Positions 55,572 to 64,000 of a DNA stretch of 64,000 nucleotides are shown one piece after another. How positions within the stretch are numbered: position 1 is the first letter of the stretch; the number at the start of each line of letters is the position of its first letter. The notes below the pieces were generated by a model, which was not told where the DNA came from, did no database searches, and saw nothing but the letters and a program-made list of their open reading frames with translations. Origin of the DNA: Litoreibacter roseus (GTDB lineage Bacteria; Pseudomonadota; Alphaproteobacteria; Rhodobacterales; Rhodobacteraceae); contig NZ_BLJE01000002.1 of assembly GCF_009811795.1 (NCBI RefSeq), positions 62,001 to 126,000 of the forward strand. Direction: 5' to 3'. A program made the position numbers and the translations under genes.

Positions 55572-56984
55572 ATGTTGGACGGTTTTTCGGCCGAGACACT
55601 TGCACGCGTTCAATTTGCGTTCACCGTATCGTTTCACATCATTTTTCCTGCCTTCTCCATTGGGTTGGCAAGTTATCTGGCTGTGTTGAACGCCCTATGG
55701 CTGAAAACGCGAGACGAGACCTATCTGAAACTTTTCACGTACTGGAAAAAGATCTTTGCCGTGGCATTCGGCATGGGCGTCGTGTCGGGCATTGTCATGT
55801 CCTACCAGTTTGGCACGAACTGGAGTGTTTTCTCAGATAAAACCGGACCGATCCTCGGGCCGCTTATGGCCTACGAAGTTTTATCCGCCTTCTTCCTGGA
55901 GGCAGGTTTTCTCGGCATCATGCTGTTTGGGCGGGAGCGAGTGGGTGACAAGCTGCATATGTTTGCAACCGCCATGGTCGCTTTCGGCACGTTGATGTCC
56001 GCCACATGGATTCTTTCCGTAAACTCCTGGATGCAGACGCCTGCAGGCTACGCCGTTAACGACGTGGGTCAATTTATTCCTGAGAACTGGTGGGAGATCG
56101 TCTTCAATCCCTCCTTCCCGTATCGGCTGGTCCACATGACTTTGGCTGCCTATCTGACGACCGCCTTTGTGGTCGGTGCGGTCGGCGCACTTCATTTGCT
56201 GCGGGATCGCTCGGATAAGGAAGCGCGGCGCATGTTTTCGATGGCCATGTGGATGGCAGTTGTCGTCGCACCAATCCAAATTGTCGCAGGCGATTTGCAC
56301 GGTCTGAACACGCTGGAATATCAGCCCGCCAAGGTCATGGCGATGGAAGGTCACTATGACAGCTATCCCGACGGTGCGCCGTTGATTTTGTTTGGCATTC
56401 CGAATGCGGAAGAAAAGCGGATTGACTACGCGATCGAGATCCCGAAACTGTCCAGTCTGATCCTGAAGCACGATCTAAACGCACCGCTCGACGGTCTGGA
56501 CACCATTCCAGACGAAGATGAGCCACCGGTAGGGATCGTGTTCTGGAGCTTTCGGATCATGATCGCCATTGGCATGGGTATGCTTGTGATCGGCGCGTGG
56601 AGCTTGTGGCGGCGGGTCCGAGGCAAGCTTTACGAAGACAAGTGGCTGCAGCGCGCGGTTCTTTTGATGGGGCCAAGTGGCTTCGTCGCTGTGCTGGCAG
56701 GTTGGATCACGACAGAGGTCGGGCGCCAGCCGTTCACAGTATACGGTGTAATGCGCACCAGTGAATCTCTCGCACCGGTGGCGGCGCCTGCGGTGGCGGC
56801 GTCTCTGACTGCATTCATCATCGTCTACTTCTTCGTATTCGGGGCGGGGACATTCTACATCCTGCGGATGATGAACATGCGAGCCGACACCAAGAAACTT
56901 GGTTTGCGGGATGGGCCCATTCGAACTGCGGGCATCACACCTGCGCAGCAATGCAACGATCTGCAAACGCAGCCCGGCCAATAG
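55572..56984 (+). CDS. cydA: Cytochrome ubiquinol oxidase subunit I (CydA family, CIO type)
   Basis: A 470-residue integral protein with about nine helices. His22 (S-F-H-I-I-F-P) and His188 (R-L-V-H-M) are the heme ligands, and Glu102/Glu110 match the E. coli pair near the heme. The Q loop is short, as in the cyanide-insensitive CioA subgroup. It oxidises ubiquinol and reduces oxygen without proton pumping. CGAGG before the ATG. No FNR box is obvious in the 188-bp upstream. Confidence 0.92.
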   Translation: MLDGFSAETLARVQFAFTVSFHIIFPAFSIGLASYLAVLNALWLKTRDETYLKLFTYWKKIFAVAFGMGVVSGIVMSYQFGTNWSVFSDKTGPILGPLMAYEVLSAFFLEAGFLGIMLFGRERVGDKLHMFATAMVAFGTLMSATWILSVNSWMQTPAGYAVNDVGQFIPENWWEIVFNPSFPYRLVHMTLAAYLTTAFVVGAVGALHLLRDRSDKEARRMFSMAMWMAVVVAPIQIVAGDLHGLNTLEYQPAKVMAMEGHYDSYPDGAPLILFGIPNAEEKRIDYAIEIPKLSSLILKHDLNAPLDGLDTIPDEDEPPVGIVFWSFRIMIAIGMGMLVIGAWSLWRRVRGKLYEDKWLQRAVLLMGPSGFVAVLAGWITTEVGRQPFTVYGVMRTSESLAPVAAPAVAASLTAFIIVYFFVFGAGTFYILRMMNMRADTKKLGLRDGPIRTAGITPAQQCNDLQTQPGQ

Positions 56985-56996
56985 GAGACGTCAAAT

Positions 56997-58001
56997 ATGA
57001 TTTTGGATCTTCCGTTTATCTGGGCCGGTATCATCGCATTTGCCGTTTTGGTTTACGTCATCCTGGACGGCTTTGATCTGGGCGTGGGAATTCTGTTTCC
57101 ATTCGTGAAGAAAGATATCGACCGGGACGTGATGATGAACTCGGTTGCACCTGTTTGGGACGGCAATGAAACATGGCTGGTTCTGGGGGGGGGCGGATTG
57201 TTCGCCGTCTTCCCGCTGGCCTACGCGGTGGTGATGCCGGCGCTTTACATGCCGATCATCCTGATGCTTCTGGCGCTGGTCTTCCGTGGCGTAGCGTTTG
57301 AGTATCGGTGGCGCACCAAGCGCTGGAAGGGTGTGTGGGACATCGCGTTTTTCGGCGGTTCCGTGATGGCAGCGTTCATGCAAGGCATTGCTCTGGGTGC
57401 CTTGGTGCAGGGTATCGAAATGTCCGACCGCGCTTATGGAGGCGGCTGGTGGGATTGGCTCACCTATTTTTCACTGATTACCGGGCTCGCCGTTGTATTT
57501 GGATATGCGCTTTTGGGCTCCACGTGGTTGGTGATGAAGACCAGCGACGATCTGAACAGTCGGATGCGCCGCTACTCTGTCAGATTGGCGGTTATCACGC
57601 TTGGCTTCATTGGCCTTGCCAGCCTGCTGACTCCGTTTCAGGACCCGGTTTACTTTGAACGCTGGTTTGCCTTCCCGGGTGTCTTTGTCAGCGTCGCGAT
57701 GCCAGCGCTTGTTCTTGTGGCGGCTTTCCTTTTGTTCCGCGGACTGTGGGACGACAAGGATGTCCAACCGTTCTTCGCGGCGCTCGCGCTGTTTCTGCTG
57801 TGCTTCATCGGGATCGGCATCAGTTTTTATCCCAACATCGTACCGCCATCGCTTTCGATCTGGGAGGCCGCAGCACCGGATTCGAGCCTTCAATTTGCTC
57901 TTGTCGGAACCGTGATCCTTGTCCCCATGATCTTGGGCTACACGGCCTACGCGTACTGGGTATTCCGCGGGAAGGTCGATCCAAGCGAAGGGTACCACTG
58001 A
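56997..58001 (+). CDS. cydB: Cytochrome ubiquinol oxidase subunit II (CydB family)
   Basis: A 334-residue membrane protein with the CydB start F-I-W-A-G-I-I and L-D-G-F-D-L-G-V-G-I-L, and W-D-G-N-E-T-W-L-V near residue 54. It pairs with CydA 12 nt upstream. The stop overlaps the ATG of a tiny gene by one base. Confidence 0.95.
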   Translation: MILDLPFIWAGIIAFAVLVYVILDGFDLGVGILFPFVKKDIDRDVMMNSVAPVWDGNETWLVLGGGGLFAVFPLAYAVVMPALYMPIILMLLALVFRGVAFEYRWRTKRWKGVWDIAFFGGSVMAAFMQGIALGALVQGIEMSDRAYGGGWWDWLTYFSLITGLAVVFGYALLGSTWLVMKTSDDLNSRMRRYSVRLAVITLGFIGLASLLTPFQDPVYFERWFAFPGVFVSVAMPALVLVAAFLLFRGLWDDKDVQPFFAALALFLLCFIGIGISFYPNIVPPSLSIWEAAAPDSSLQFALVGTVILVPMILGYTAYAYWVFRGKVDPSEGYH

Positions 58002-58093
58002 TGAAAAAGCTCGCTTGGTTCGTGGGCATCTGGATCGCAAGCGTCGGCGTGCTTGCAGTCGTGGCTTACGGAATCCGCCTTGCCATCACCTGA
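58001..58093 (+). CDS. DUF2474-type oxidase small peptide
   Basis: A 30-residue peptide (start M-K-K-L-A-W-F-V-G-I-W) with one membrane helix, overlapping the cydB stop by one base. Members of DUF2474, like CydX, follow CIO-type cydAB genes and stabilise the oxidase. Its short length would hide it from most annotation. Confidence 0.75.
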   Translation: MKKLAWFVGIWIASVGVLAVVAYGIRLAIT

Positions 58094-58178
58094 CAAGACG
58101 TTGCGTTCGCCTTGCTGATTTGACATTTTGATCGACCCCGCGCTTCGCTATCGTTGCTGAATATCTGGGAGGAACATC

Positions 58179-59354
58179 ATGACAGACATCGTTATTCTAT
58201 CAGGCGCGCGCACAGCGATCGGGACCTTCGGCGGATCCTTGGCGAGCACGGCGCCCATTGATCTAGCAACGGTCGTGACAAAAGCCGCGCTGGAGCGTGC
58301 GGGTGTCGAGGGCGGCCAAATCGGTCATGTAGCCTTTGGTCATGTCATCAACACCGAACCCCGCGATATGTATTTGTCCCGCGTCGGAGCAATGCAGGCA
58401 GGTATCCCGGACACCACGCCAGCGATGAACGTCAACCGACTTTGCGGCTCCGGCGTGCAGGCGATCGTTTCGGTCGTGCAATCTCTCATGCTTGGCGATG
58501 CGGAGTATGGGGTTGCGGGTGGCGCGGAAAACATGAGCCGCTCGCCCTACATTTTACCGCAAGCACGCTGGGGTCAGAAGATGGGTGATGCTGGCGCTCA
58601 GGATATGATGCTGGGCGCATTAAATTGCCCATTCGGCACCGGCCATATGGGCGTCACCGCCGAGAACGTATCAGAAGAGTGGGAAATCTCTCGCGCGGCT
58701 CAGGACGCCTTCGCCATGGAAAGCCAAACCCGCGCAGCAAACGCGATTGAGCAAGGTTATTTCAAAGATCAGATCGTCCCAGTAGAGGTGCGCGTAAAAC
58801 GCGATATTGTTGCCTTTGACACCGACGAGCATCCCAAAGCCACCTCCCTCGAAGCGCTGTCCGGTCTGCGCGCGGTCTTCAAGAAAGACGGCAAGGTCAC
58901 GGCGGGCAATGCTTCAGGGATCAATGACGGTGCAGGCGCGCTGGTTTTTGCCAATAGCGATGCGGCCAAGCGCGACGGCTTGCCCCCCCGAGCGCGCGTA
59001 TTGGGATACGCCCATGCAGGCGTCCGGCCCGAGGTTATGGGTGTTGGACCAATTCCGGCGGTTGAAAACCTCCTGAAGAAAACCGGTCTGGCGATTGATG
59101 ACTTCGATGTCATCGAGTCCAACGAGGCCTTCGCGGCGCAAGCTCTTGCCGTCAGCAAAACACTCAAAATGGATCCGGCACGCGTCAATCCAAATGGAGG
59201 TGCGATCGCGTTGGGCCATCCCGTTGGGGCGACCGGCGCGATCATTACGGTCAAAGCCCTGTACGAGCTAGAGCGTACAGGCGGTAGCAAAGCATTGATC
59301 ACGATGTGCATCGGTGGCGGACAAGGTATCGCACTGGCAATCGAACGAGTTTAG
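58179..59354 (+). CDS. Acetyl-CoA acyltransferase (beta-ketothiolase)
   Basis: A 391-residue thiolase. Cys89 (N-R-L-C-G-S-G) is the acyl-carrying nucleophile; His347 (L-G-H-P-V-G) and Cys377 (C-I-G-G-G) complete the active site. It cleaves or condenses 3-ketoacyl-CoA in beta-oxidation or polyhydroxybutyrate synthesis. It stands 85 bp after the oxidase genes, preceded by GGAGG. Confidence 0.94.
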   Translation: MTDIVILSGARTAIGTFGGSLASTAPIDLATVVTKAALERAGVEGGQIGHVAFGHVINTEPRDMYLSRVGAMQAGIPDTTPAMNVNRLCGSGVQAIVSVVQSLMLGDAEYGVAGGAENMSRSPYILPQARWGQKMGDAGAQDMMLGALNCPFGTGHMGVTAENVSEEWEISRAAQDAFAMESQTRAANAIEQGYFKDQIVPVEVRVKRDIVAFDTDEHPKATSLEALSGLRAVFKKDGKVTAGNASGINDGAGALVFANSDAAKRDGLPPRARVLGYAHAGVRPEVMGVGPIPAVENLLKKTGLAIDDFDVIESNEAFAAQALAVSKTLKMDPARVNPNGGAIALGHPVGATGAIITVKALYELERTGGSKALITMCIGGGQGIALAIERV

Positions 59355-59461
59355 CGCGCCGTCTGCTTCGTAATCTTCGAAAGTAACTTCCGTTAAGGGC
59401 GTTTTCACGCGGCGTTGTCACACTGTAGGTCAAATTCCGATTCTACGGCTGTGATGTAGCG

Positions 59462-61642
59462 ATGAAAGATTTTACGCATGAAGACGAACTTCAGCAGGAG
59501 CGCCGCGCGCGCCTTGCCGTCGAACGTCGGCTGGAATTGAAGCAAGCGGAGCTGATCGATGCAAACCGCAAGCTGTCCAACCACGCGCTGTCGCTGTCCA
59601 CGCAGATCATCGACCAGCGGCGCGTCGTGAGCCAATTGGAAGGTCAAAACACAAAGGTCGTGCACGACCTCGAGATGGCAAATAGCAAGGTGATGATGGT
59701 GGAACGTCTCCTGTGGGACGCGCTCGAAACCATTCAGGATGGATTTGCCCTTTTTGATGCTGACTTCCGACTGATCATCGCGAACCAGCCGTATCTGCGC
59801 GCGCTTGACGCGGGCTCTATCGGACCCGGGAACACCTACGCCAAAATTCTCGACCTGTGTATCGAGGAAGGCATCGTTGATCTGCAGGGCATGCCCGAAG
59901 ACGAGTGGTTCGATTTCATGCTGGGGCGTTGGCAAGGTCAGGCCATAAGCCCCATTACCCTGCGCCTTTGGGACGGTTCCTACATAAAAATGGCGGATCG
60001 GCGCACAAGTGACGGCGGGATCGTTTCGCTGGCGCTCAACATAACGGATGCCATTCTCAGGGAAGAGGAATTGCGCGACGCCAGAGATACCGCTCAGGCT
60101 GCGGACCGTGCAAAATCTGCGTTCCTCGCAAAAATGAGCCACGAGTTGCGCACGCCAATGAATGGTGTGGTTGGAATGGCCGATTTGCTGTTGGAGGGGG
60201 ATCTAGATGAGGAAGAGGTTCTCTATGCCTCTACCATTCGCAACTCGGGCGACGCGCTTCTGGGCATCATCAACGACGTGCTCGACTTCTCTAAAATGGA
60301 AGCGGACAAGCTGGAACTGAAGCCGGAAGCCTTCAACCTAGAACGCATCGTTCAGGATGTTGCGCTGATTGTCGAACCAGTTGTTCACGAGAAAAGCTTC
60401 ACCTTCACCGTGGATTTCGACCAGTTCTTGCCCATAGAGTACATCGGCGATCCCGGACGACTACGTCAGATTCTTACGAACCTTGTGGGAAATGCGATCA
60501 AATTTACGGAAAAAGGTTTTGTTCTGATCCGCGTTACAGGGATGCCCATGGAAGACGAGGGCATGTTCAAGCTGACCTTTACGGTGGAGGATTCCGGCAT
60601 CGGAATCGACAACGAGAAGATCGATCACATCTTCGGCGAGTTCAATCAGATAGAAGACGAGGCCAACAGGAAATACGAAGGGACAGGTCTGGGCCTCGCC
60701 ATCACGCGAGGATTGATCGAACAGATGGATGGTGAGATCTGGGTCGAGAGTGAAAAGGGCGAAGGCACTTGTTTTGGGTTCTCCCTCCCGATCCAATTGG
60801 CCGATACACCTGAAATCGCAACACCCCCCCTGCCCGATGGGCTAAAATCAGCACTGGTCCTATCGGACGATGACACGGATCGAGCCGTTTTGAGCCGCCG
60901 TCTGGAACAAGCTGGACTAAACACGCGGCAAGGCGCGCTTTGCGATGGCGACCCTGACAATGAAAGCCCACCGGACGTGACATTCATTGTCGCGAACGAG
61001 GACATCGAGCAAACACGATCAATCTGCTTGCGGATAGCGTCCACGTCCCCGGTCATTCTGGTCGGCAATGCCAAGCATCAGAGCTTGCGTCTGGACAGGA
61101 TCCCCTTCCTCCGCAAACCGATCCTGAAAACCAACCTCTTCGACAAACTGGCGGAACTGCCGCAATTCAAGACCATTGACTCAACCGAAGACGAGCCACA
61201 GTTGCCGTTGTGCCGCGTGCTCGCAGCGGAGGATAACAAGACGAACCAGCTTGTCTTCAAAAAGATGATCAAACGGCTGAACGTAGACCTCCGCCTCGTG
61301 GAAAACGGAAAAGAGGCCGTCGAGGCATTCAAGAAGGATACTCCGGACCTCGTATTCATGGACATCTCGATGCCAGAAATGGACGGGATGGAGGCCACAC
61401 AACTGATCCGTGAATATGAAGCCGCGAAGGACATTTCACCCGTTCCAATCGTCGCGATGACGGCGCATGCTTTGTCCGGGGATGAAGAGCGGATAAAAAA
61501 TTGTGGTCTTACGCATTACATGACGAAGCCGCTTAAAAAGCATCTGATCGAAGAGCACATAAATGGCGTCGCCGCGACTATTTCGCCGTCAGAGCCGGAT
61601 CAACCTGCATTCGGCCCGTCACCAGACCCCGCCAATTCGTGA
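59462..61642 (+). CDS. Hybrid sensor histidine kinase/response regulator
   Basis: A 726-residue soluble kinase with no membrane segment. Coiled coil 1-80, a PAS-like domain about 82-200, HisKA with His227 (M-S-H-E-L-R-T-P), HATPase with L-V-G-N-A-I-K and G-T-G-L-G-L-A, then a receiver-like segment about 460-585 without a phospho-acceptor Asp, and a normal receiver with Asp634 (F-M-D-I-S-M-P). The gene end overlaps the convergent asparaginase gene by 65 bp. Output is unclear. Confidence 0.9.
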   Translation: MKDFTHEDELQQERRARLAVERRLELKQAELIDANRKLSNHALSLSTQIIDQRRVVSQLEGQNTKVVHDLEMANSKVMMVERLLWDALETIQDGFALFDADFRLIIANQPYLRALDAGSIGPGNTYAKILDLCIEEGIVDLQGMPEDEWFDFMLGRWQGQAISPITLRLWDGSYIKMADRRTSDGGIVSLALNITDAILREEELRDARDTAQAADRAKSAFLAKMSHELRTPMNGVVGMADLLLEGDLDEEEVLYASTIRNSGDALLGIINDVLDFSKMEADKLELKPEAFNLERIVQDVALIVEPVVHEKSFTFTVDFDQFLPIEYIGDPGRLRQILTNLVGNAIKFTEKGFVLIRVTGMPMEDEGMFKLTFTVEDSGIGIDNEKIDHIFGEFNQIEDEANRKYEGTGLGLAITRGLIEQMDGEIWVESEKGEGTCFGFSLPIQLADTPEIATPPLPDGLKSALVLSDDDTDRAVLSRRLEQAGLNTRQGALCDGDPDNESPPDVTFIVANEDIEQTRSICLRIASTSPVILVGNAKHQSLRLDRIPFLRKPILKTNLFDKLAELPQFKTIDSTEDEPQLPLCRVLAAEDNKTNQLVFKKMIKRLNVDLRLVENGKEAVEAFKKDTPDLVFMDISMPEMDGMEATQLIREYEAAKDISPVPIVAMTAHALSGDEERIKNCGLTHYMTKPLKKHLIEEHINGVAATISPSEPDQPAFGPSPDPANS

Positions 61643-62573
61643 TTGGACCAACAGTCCGCTTCTGGACCAGTGGATCATCTGGATCCAGCACGCCGTAGCG
61701 CACTAAAAGGGCGGCTATGGATGCCTCAGACGCGCGGGTTGCGCCATCGACAATTTTAAGCGCAATCCCAAGTTGCTTACCCGGTAAGATCGCGATGAAC
61801 ACGCCTTCGGCCCCGGTCTTGATGGCCGCCTGCCCATTCGCCGCGCCCATAAGTTCCGTGCACGCCCTGCCCTTTCCCGCGACCAAATCGGGATGTGCGA
61901 TCATCGCCTCAACAAGCCGCTTTGCCGCCACGCCACGTGCATCGGATGTTTTTGACACCATTTGGGCTGCGGCGCGGGCAAGACCGGTCAACGTCGTTGC
62001 GAAATTCGGGGCGGAGCAGCCATCAATCCCATATGTGGGGGAAACCAACCCGGTCATGTTTTCGAACGCATCCCGGACGGCCAGTTGAACCGGATGATCG
62101 ATCTCAAGATATTCCGGCCTCGCATTCAGATGCCTGCCTAGCGTCAAAAATCCGGCGTGTTTTCCGGAGCAATTGTTATGCAATTGGCAAGGTTTATCCT
62201 GCGCACGGATCAACTGCTCCGCCATGTCTTTATCCGACGGCGCCTGCACACCACAGCGCAAATCACCTTCAGAAAGTTCGAGATTACCAAGCCATGCCCC
62301 CACCCTATCGGCATGCATTGCAGCCCCTTCGTGGGAGGCGCAAGCAAGGGCCAGATGCTCAGACGTCAAACCGAACCGATCCGCCGCACCACTTTCGATC
62401 AGCGGTAACGCCTGCACCATCTTGCAGGACGACCTGGGATAGATCACAACCTCGGCATCGCCCCACGCTTCGACCACCTCGCCCGCGGTGTTGCAGACCA
62501 CAGCATGACCAAGATGTAGCGATTCAAGCAGGTCACCACGCCAGATTTCCAGCATTCGAGCGGGTTGTGTCAT
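61578..62573 (-). CDS. L-asparaginase, Rhizobium type II family
   Basis: A 331-residue enzyme of the PF06089-type asparaginase family known from Rhizobium etli. Features are S-R-S-S-C-K-M-V-Q-A-L-P near residue 50, the C-x-N-C-S-G-K-H-A-G-F motif around 133, and Y-G-I-D-G-C-S-A-P near 182. It hydrolyses asparagine to aspartate and ammonia. Its last 21 codons lie within the 3' end of the histidine kinase gene on the opposite strand. Confidence 0.88.
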   Translation of the reverse strand: MTQPARMLEIWRGDLLESLHLGHAVVCNTAGEVVEAWGDAEVVIYPRSSCKMVQALPLIESGAADRFGLTSEHLALACASHEGAAMHADRVGAWLGNLELSEGDLRCGVQAPSDKDMAEQLIRAQDKPCQLHNNCSGKHAGFLTLGRHLNARPEYLEIDHPVQLAVRDAFENMTGLVSPTYGIDGCSAPNFATTLTGLARAAAQMVSKTSDARGVAAKRLVEAMIAHPDLVAGKGRACTELMGAANGQAAIKTGAEGVFIAILPGKQLGIALKIVDGATRASEASIAALLVRYGVLDPDDPLVQKRTVGPITNWRGLVTGRMQVDPALTAK

Positions 62574-62737
62574 TCCAATCTCCTAGATGCGAAAATCCGC
62601 TAACGGGCCTTTCCCAACGCATGGCTTTTGCGATAGAATTTTGCAATCGAGATTTTAGCGTGCGGCATTCGCAACCGATCCCGTAAAGGGACTTAGGATG
62701 ACGCACCGAGGCAAGGACAGCTGGAGCTGCAATAAAA

Positions 62738-63265
62738 ATGAAGACATCTTTGAAAATCGTTGGCCTTTTGTGTGGGGCGGTTCTGGCGGTCGGATCCGCA
62801 GTCGCTCAGGAATCGACAAACCGGGTGGCCAAAAAAACGGATTGGAACGTGTTTGTTGAGGAAAGCCCGACAAAGCAGTGTTGGGTTGTCAGCGCACCGA
62901 CCGAAACCGTGAACACCAGAGAAGGCCGTGTGGTCGCCGTGAACCGTGGCGATATTCAGGTTTTTGTCAGCTACTGGCCAAGCGAAAACAAAATGGGCGA
63001 AGTTTCGTTCACCGGCGGCTATCCGTTTGGCGATGGCACAACCGTTTCCCTTCAAATCGGGTCTGGCAGCTTTGAGATGTTCACGACTGGGGAAATGGCA
63101 TGGGCGCTTCCAGCGGATGACAGCAGGATCATCTCCGCCATGAAGCGGGGATCTGAGGCTGTCCTGACAGGTATATCGGCCAAAGGCACGACGACGAAAG
63201 ATACCTTCTCGCTTCTCGGGTTCACCGCCGCAATTGAAGAGGCCGAAAATCAATGCGGAACCTGA
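62738..63265 (+). CDS. Invasion-associated locus B (IalB) family protein
   Basis: A 175-residue exported protein with a signal peptide ending A-V-A-Q and an IalB-like beta domain. A single Cys near residue 48 (K-Q-C-W-V) pairs with the C-terminal N-Q-C-G-T, as in the family. IalB was named in Bartonella; in free-living alphaproteobacteria the function is unclear. Confidence 0.85.
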   Translation: MKTSLKIVGLLCGAVLAVGSAVAQESTNRVAKKTDWNVFVEESPTKQCWVVSAPTETVNTREGRVVAVNRGDIQVFVSYWPSENKMGEVSFTGGYPFGDGTTVSLQIGSGSFEMFTTGEMAWALPADDSRIISAMKRGSEAVLTGISAKGTTTKDTFSLLGFTAAIEEAENQCGT

Positions 63266-63361
63266 CGGGCCGCTGAGCGTCGGCAGCCTCTGCGCCGTTC
63301 CGTCATGTTTTCCTTCGCTGGCGTTTTGGTGTAAGGCCAAGTTTCGCTGAAAGAGGTTTTC

Positions 63362-64000
63362 ATGACGACGGCTCCTATCACACAGGATGTTCTAACGATC
63401 CCGCGCAAAAATCCGACGGACGGCCCGCGCAATCTTGTCGGGCTGACACGGGACCAGCTGCGCGAGACGTTGATCGAGGCAGGAACGCCGGACAAGCAGG
63501 CCAAGATGCGGGTCGGCCAGATCTGGCAGTGGATCTATCAGAAGGGCGTGCGCGACTTTGATCAGATGACAAATCTGGCGAAGGACTACCGCGCGCTTCT
63601 GTCTGAAAGATTTACAATCTCCTTGCCTGAAGTTGTCAGCAAACAGGTCAGCGATGATGGCACGCGCAAATATCTGGTGCGCATTGCCGGCGGGCATGAG
63701 GTCGAGGTCGTCTATATCCCCGAAGAGGGACGCGGCACTTTGTGTATCTCATCGCAAGTCGGGTGCACGCTTACCTGTTCCTTCTGTCATACCGGCACGC
63801 AAAAGCTGGTTCGAAATCTGACTTCCGGTGAAATCATCGGGCAGGTCATGCTGGCACGCGATGATCTTGGTGAGTGGCCAGAACCGGGCAGGAATCCCAA
63901 GGACGAAACGCGGTTGCTGTCGAACATCGTACTTATGGGAATGGGCGAGCCGCTTTATAATTTTGAGAACGTCCGCGACGCGATGAAAATCGCGATGGAT
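63362..64000 (+). CDS. rlmN: 23S rRNA/tRNA (adenine-C2) methyltransferase RlmN, 5' part
   Basis: The first 213 codons of a radical SAM enzyme; the window end cuts it. The CxxxCxxC cluster motif C-T-L-T-C-S-F-C near residue 137 binds the 4Fe-4S cluster. [11 protein letters not shown] near 194 is the RlmN signature. It methylates A2503 of 23S rRNA and A37 of some tRNAs. The ATG at 63362 has AAGAGG upstream. Confidence 0.95.
   Translation, partial: MTTAPITQDVLTIPRKNPTDGPRNLVGLTRDQLRETLIEAGTPDKQAKMRVGQIWQWIYQKGVRDFDQMTNLAKDYRALLSERFTISLPEVVSKQVSDDGTRKYLVRIAGGHEVEVVYIPEEGRGTLCISSQVGCTLTCSFCHTGTQKLVRNLTSGEIIGQVMLARDDLGEWPEPGRNPKDETRLLSNIVLMGMGEPLYNFENVRDAMKIAMD

Overview
The window reads as chromosomal DNA of a flagellated alphaproteobacterium, most likely a marine Rhodobacterales (Roseobacter-type) species. 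The grounds are the FlaF/FlbT/DUF1217 flagellar set, the gene order ubiB-ubiE-mutM-enoyl-CoA hydratase-rpsT-rhodanese-dnaA-dnaN-recF-gyrB, a PhyR-type regulator, an IalB family protein and a cyanide-insensitive type CydAB oxidase. This assignment is inferred from family content and gene order, not from a database search.

Layout. 1-16918 is a flagellar cluster in several transcription units: flhA-fliR-flhB plus a FliJ-like gene (+); flgB-flgC-fliE-fliQ-flgF-flgG-flgA-flgH-fliL (-); fliI (+); flgJ/flgN-like genes, flagellin fliC, flaF, flbT and a DUF1217 gene (-); fliK-flgD (+). Many junctions overlap by 1-4 nt, so translational coupling is likely. A near-consensus CtrA-type motif lies upstream of fliC. 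16915-30023 holds ubiquinone genes (ubiB, ubiE), a repair glycosylase (mutM), an enoyl-CoA hydratase, ribosomal protein S20, and the replication genes dnaA, dnaN, recF and gyrB. A LysE-type exporter and an excisionase-like/PIN-domain toxin-antitoxin-like pair sit between recF and gyrB, next to a perfect DnaA box and three 9-bp repeats. 30024-30900 is a decayed stretch with a broken YceI-like gene next to a tRNA-Arg(CCU).

30967-35969 carries a LacI-type regulator, a PhyR-like general stress regulator, a small membrane protein and a polyamine-type ABC transporter (two permeases and an ATPase) with no binding protein in the window. 36023-49277 is the most unusual part: ten minus-strand genes. 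In reading order they encode a transmembrane Ser/Thr kinase, an FHA protein, a PP2C phosphatase, a GTPase with a long acidic tail, a dynamin-like large GTPase, a second small GTPase, a Roadblock-like small protein, an unrecognised protein, a secreted PstS-like/OmpA fusion and a secreted double PilJ-type protein. I infer a phosphorylation-controlled membrane or envelope system; its function is not known to me.

49583-64000 returns to recognisable genes: tamB-tamA, cydA-cydB with a 30-residue DUF2474-type peptide, a thiolase, a hybrid histidine kinase that overlaps a convergent asparaginase, an IalB-like protein, and the start of rlmN, which is cut by the window end.
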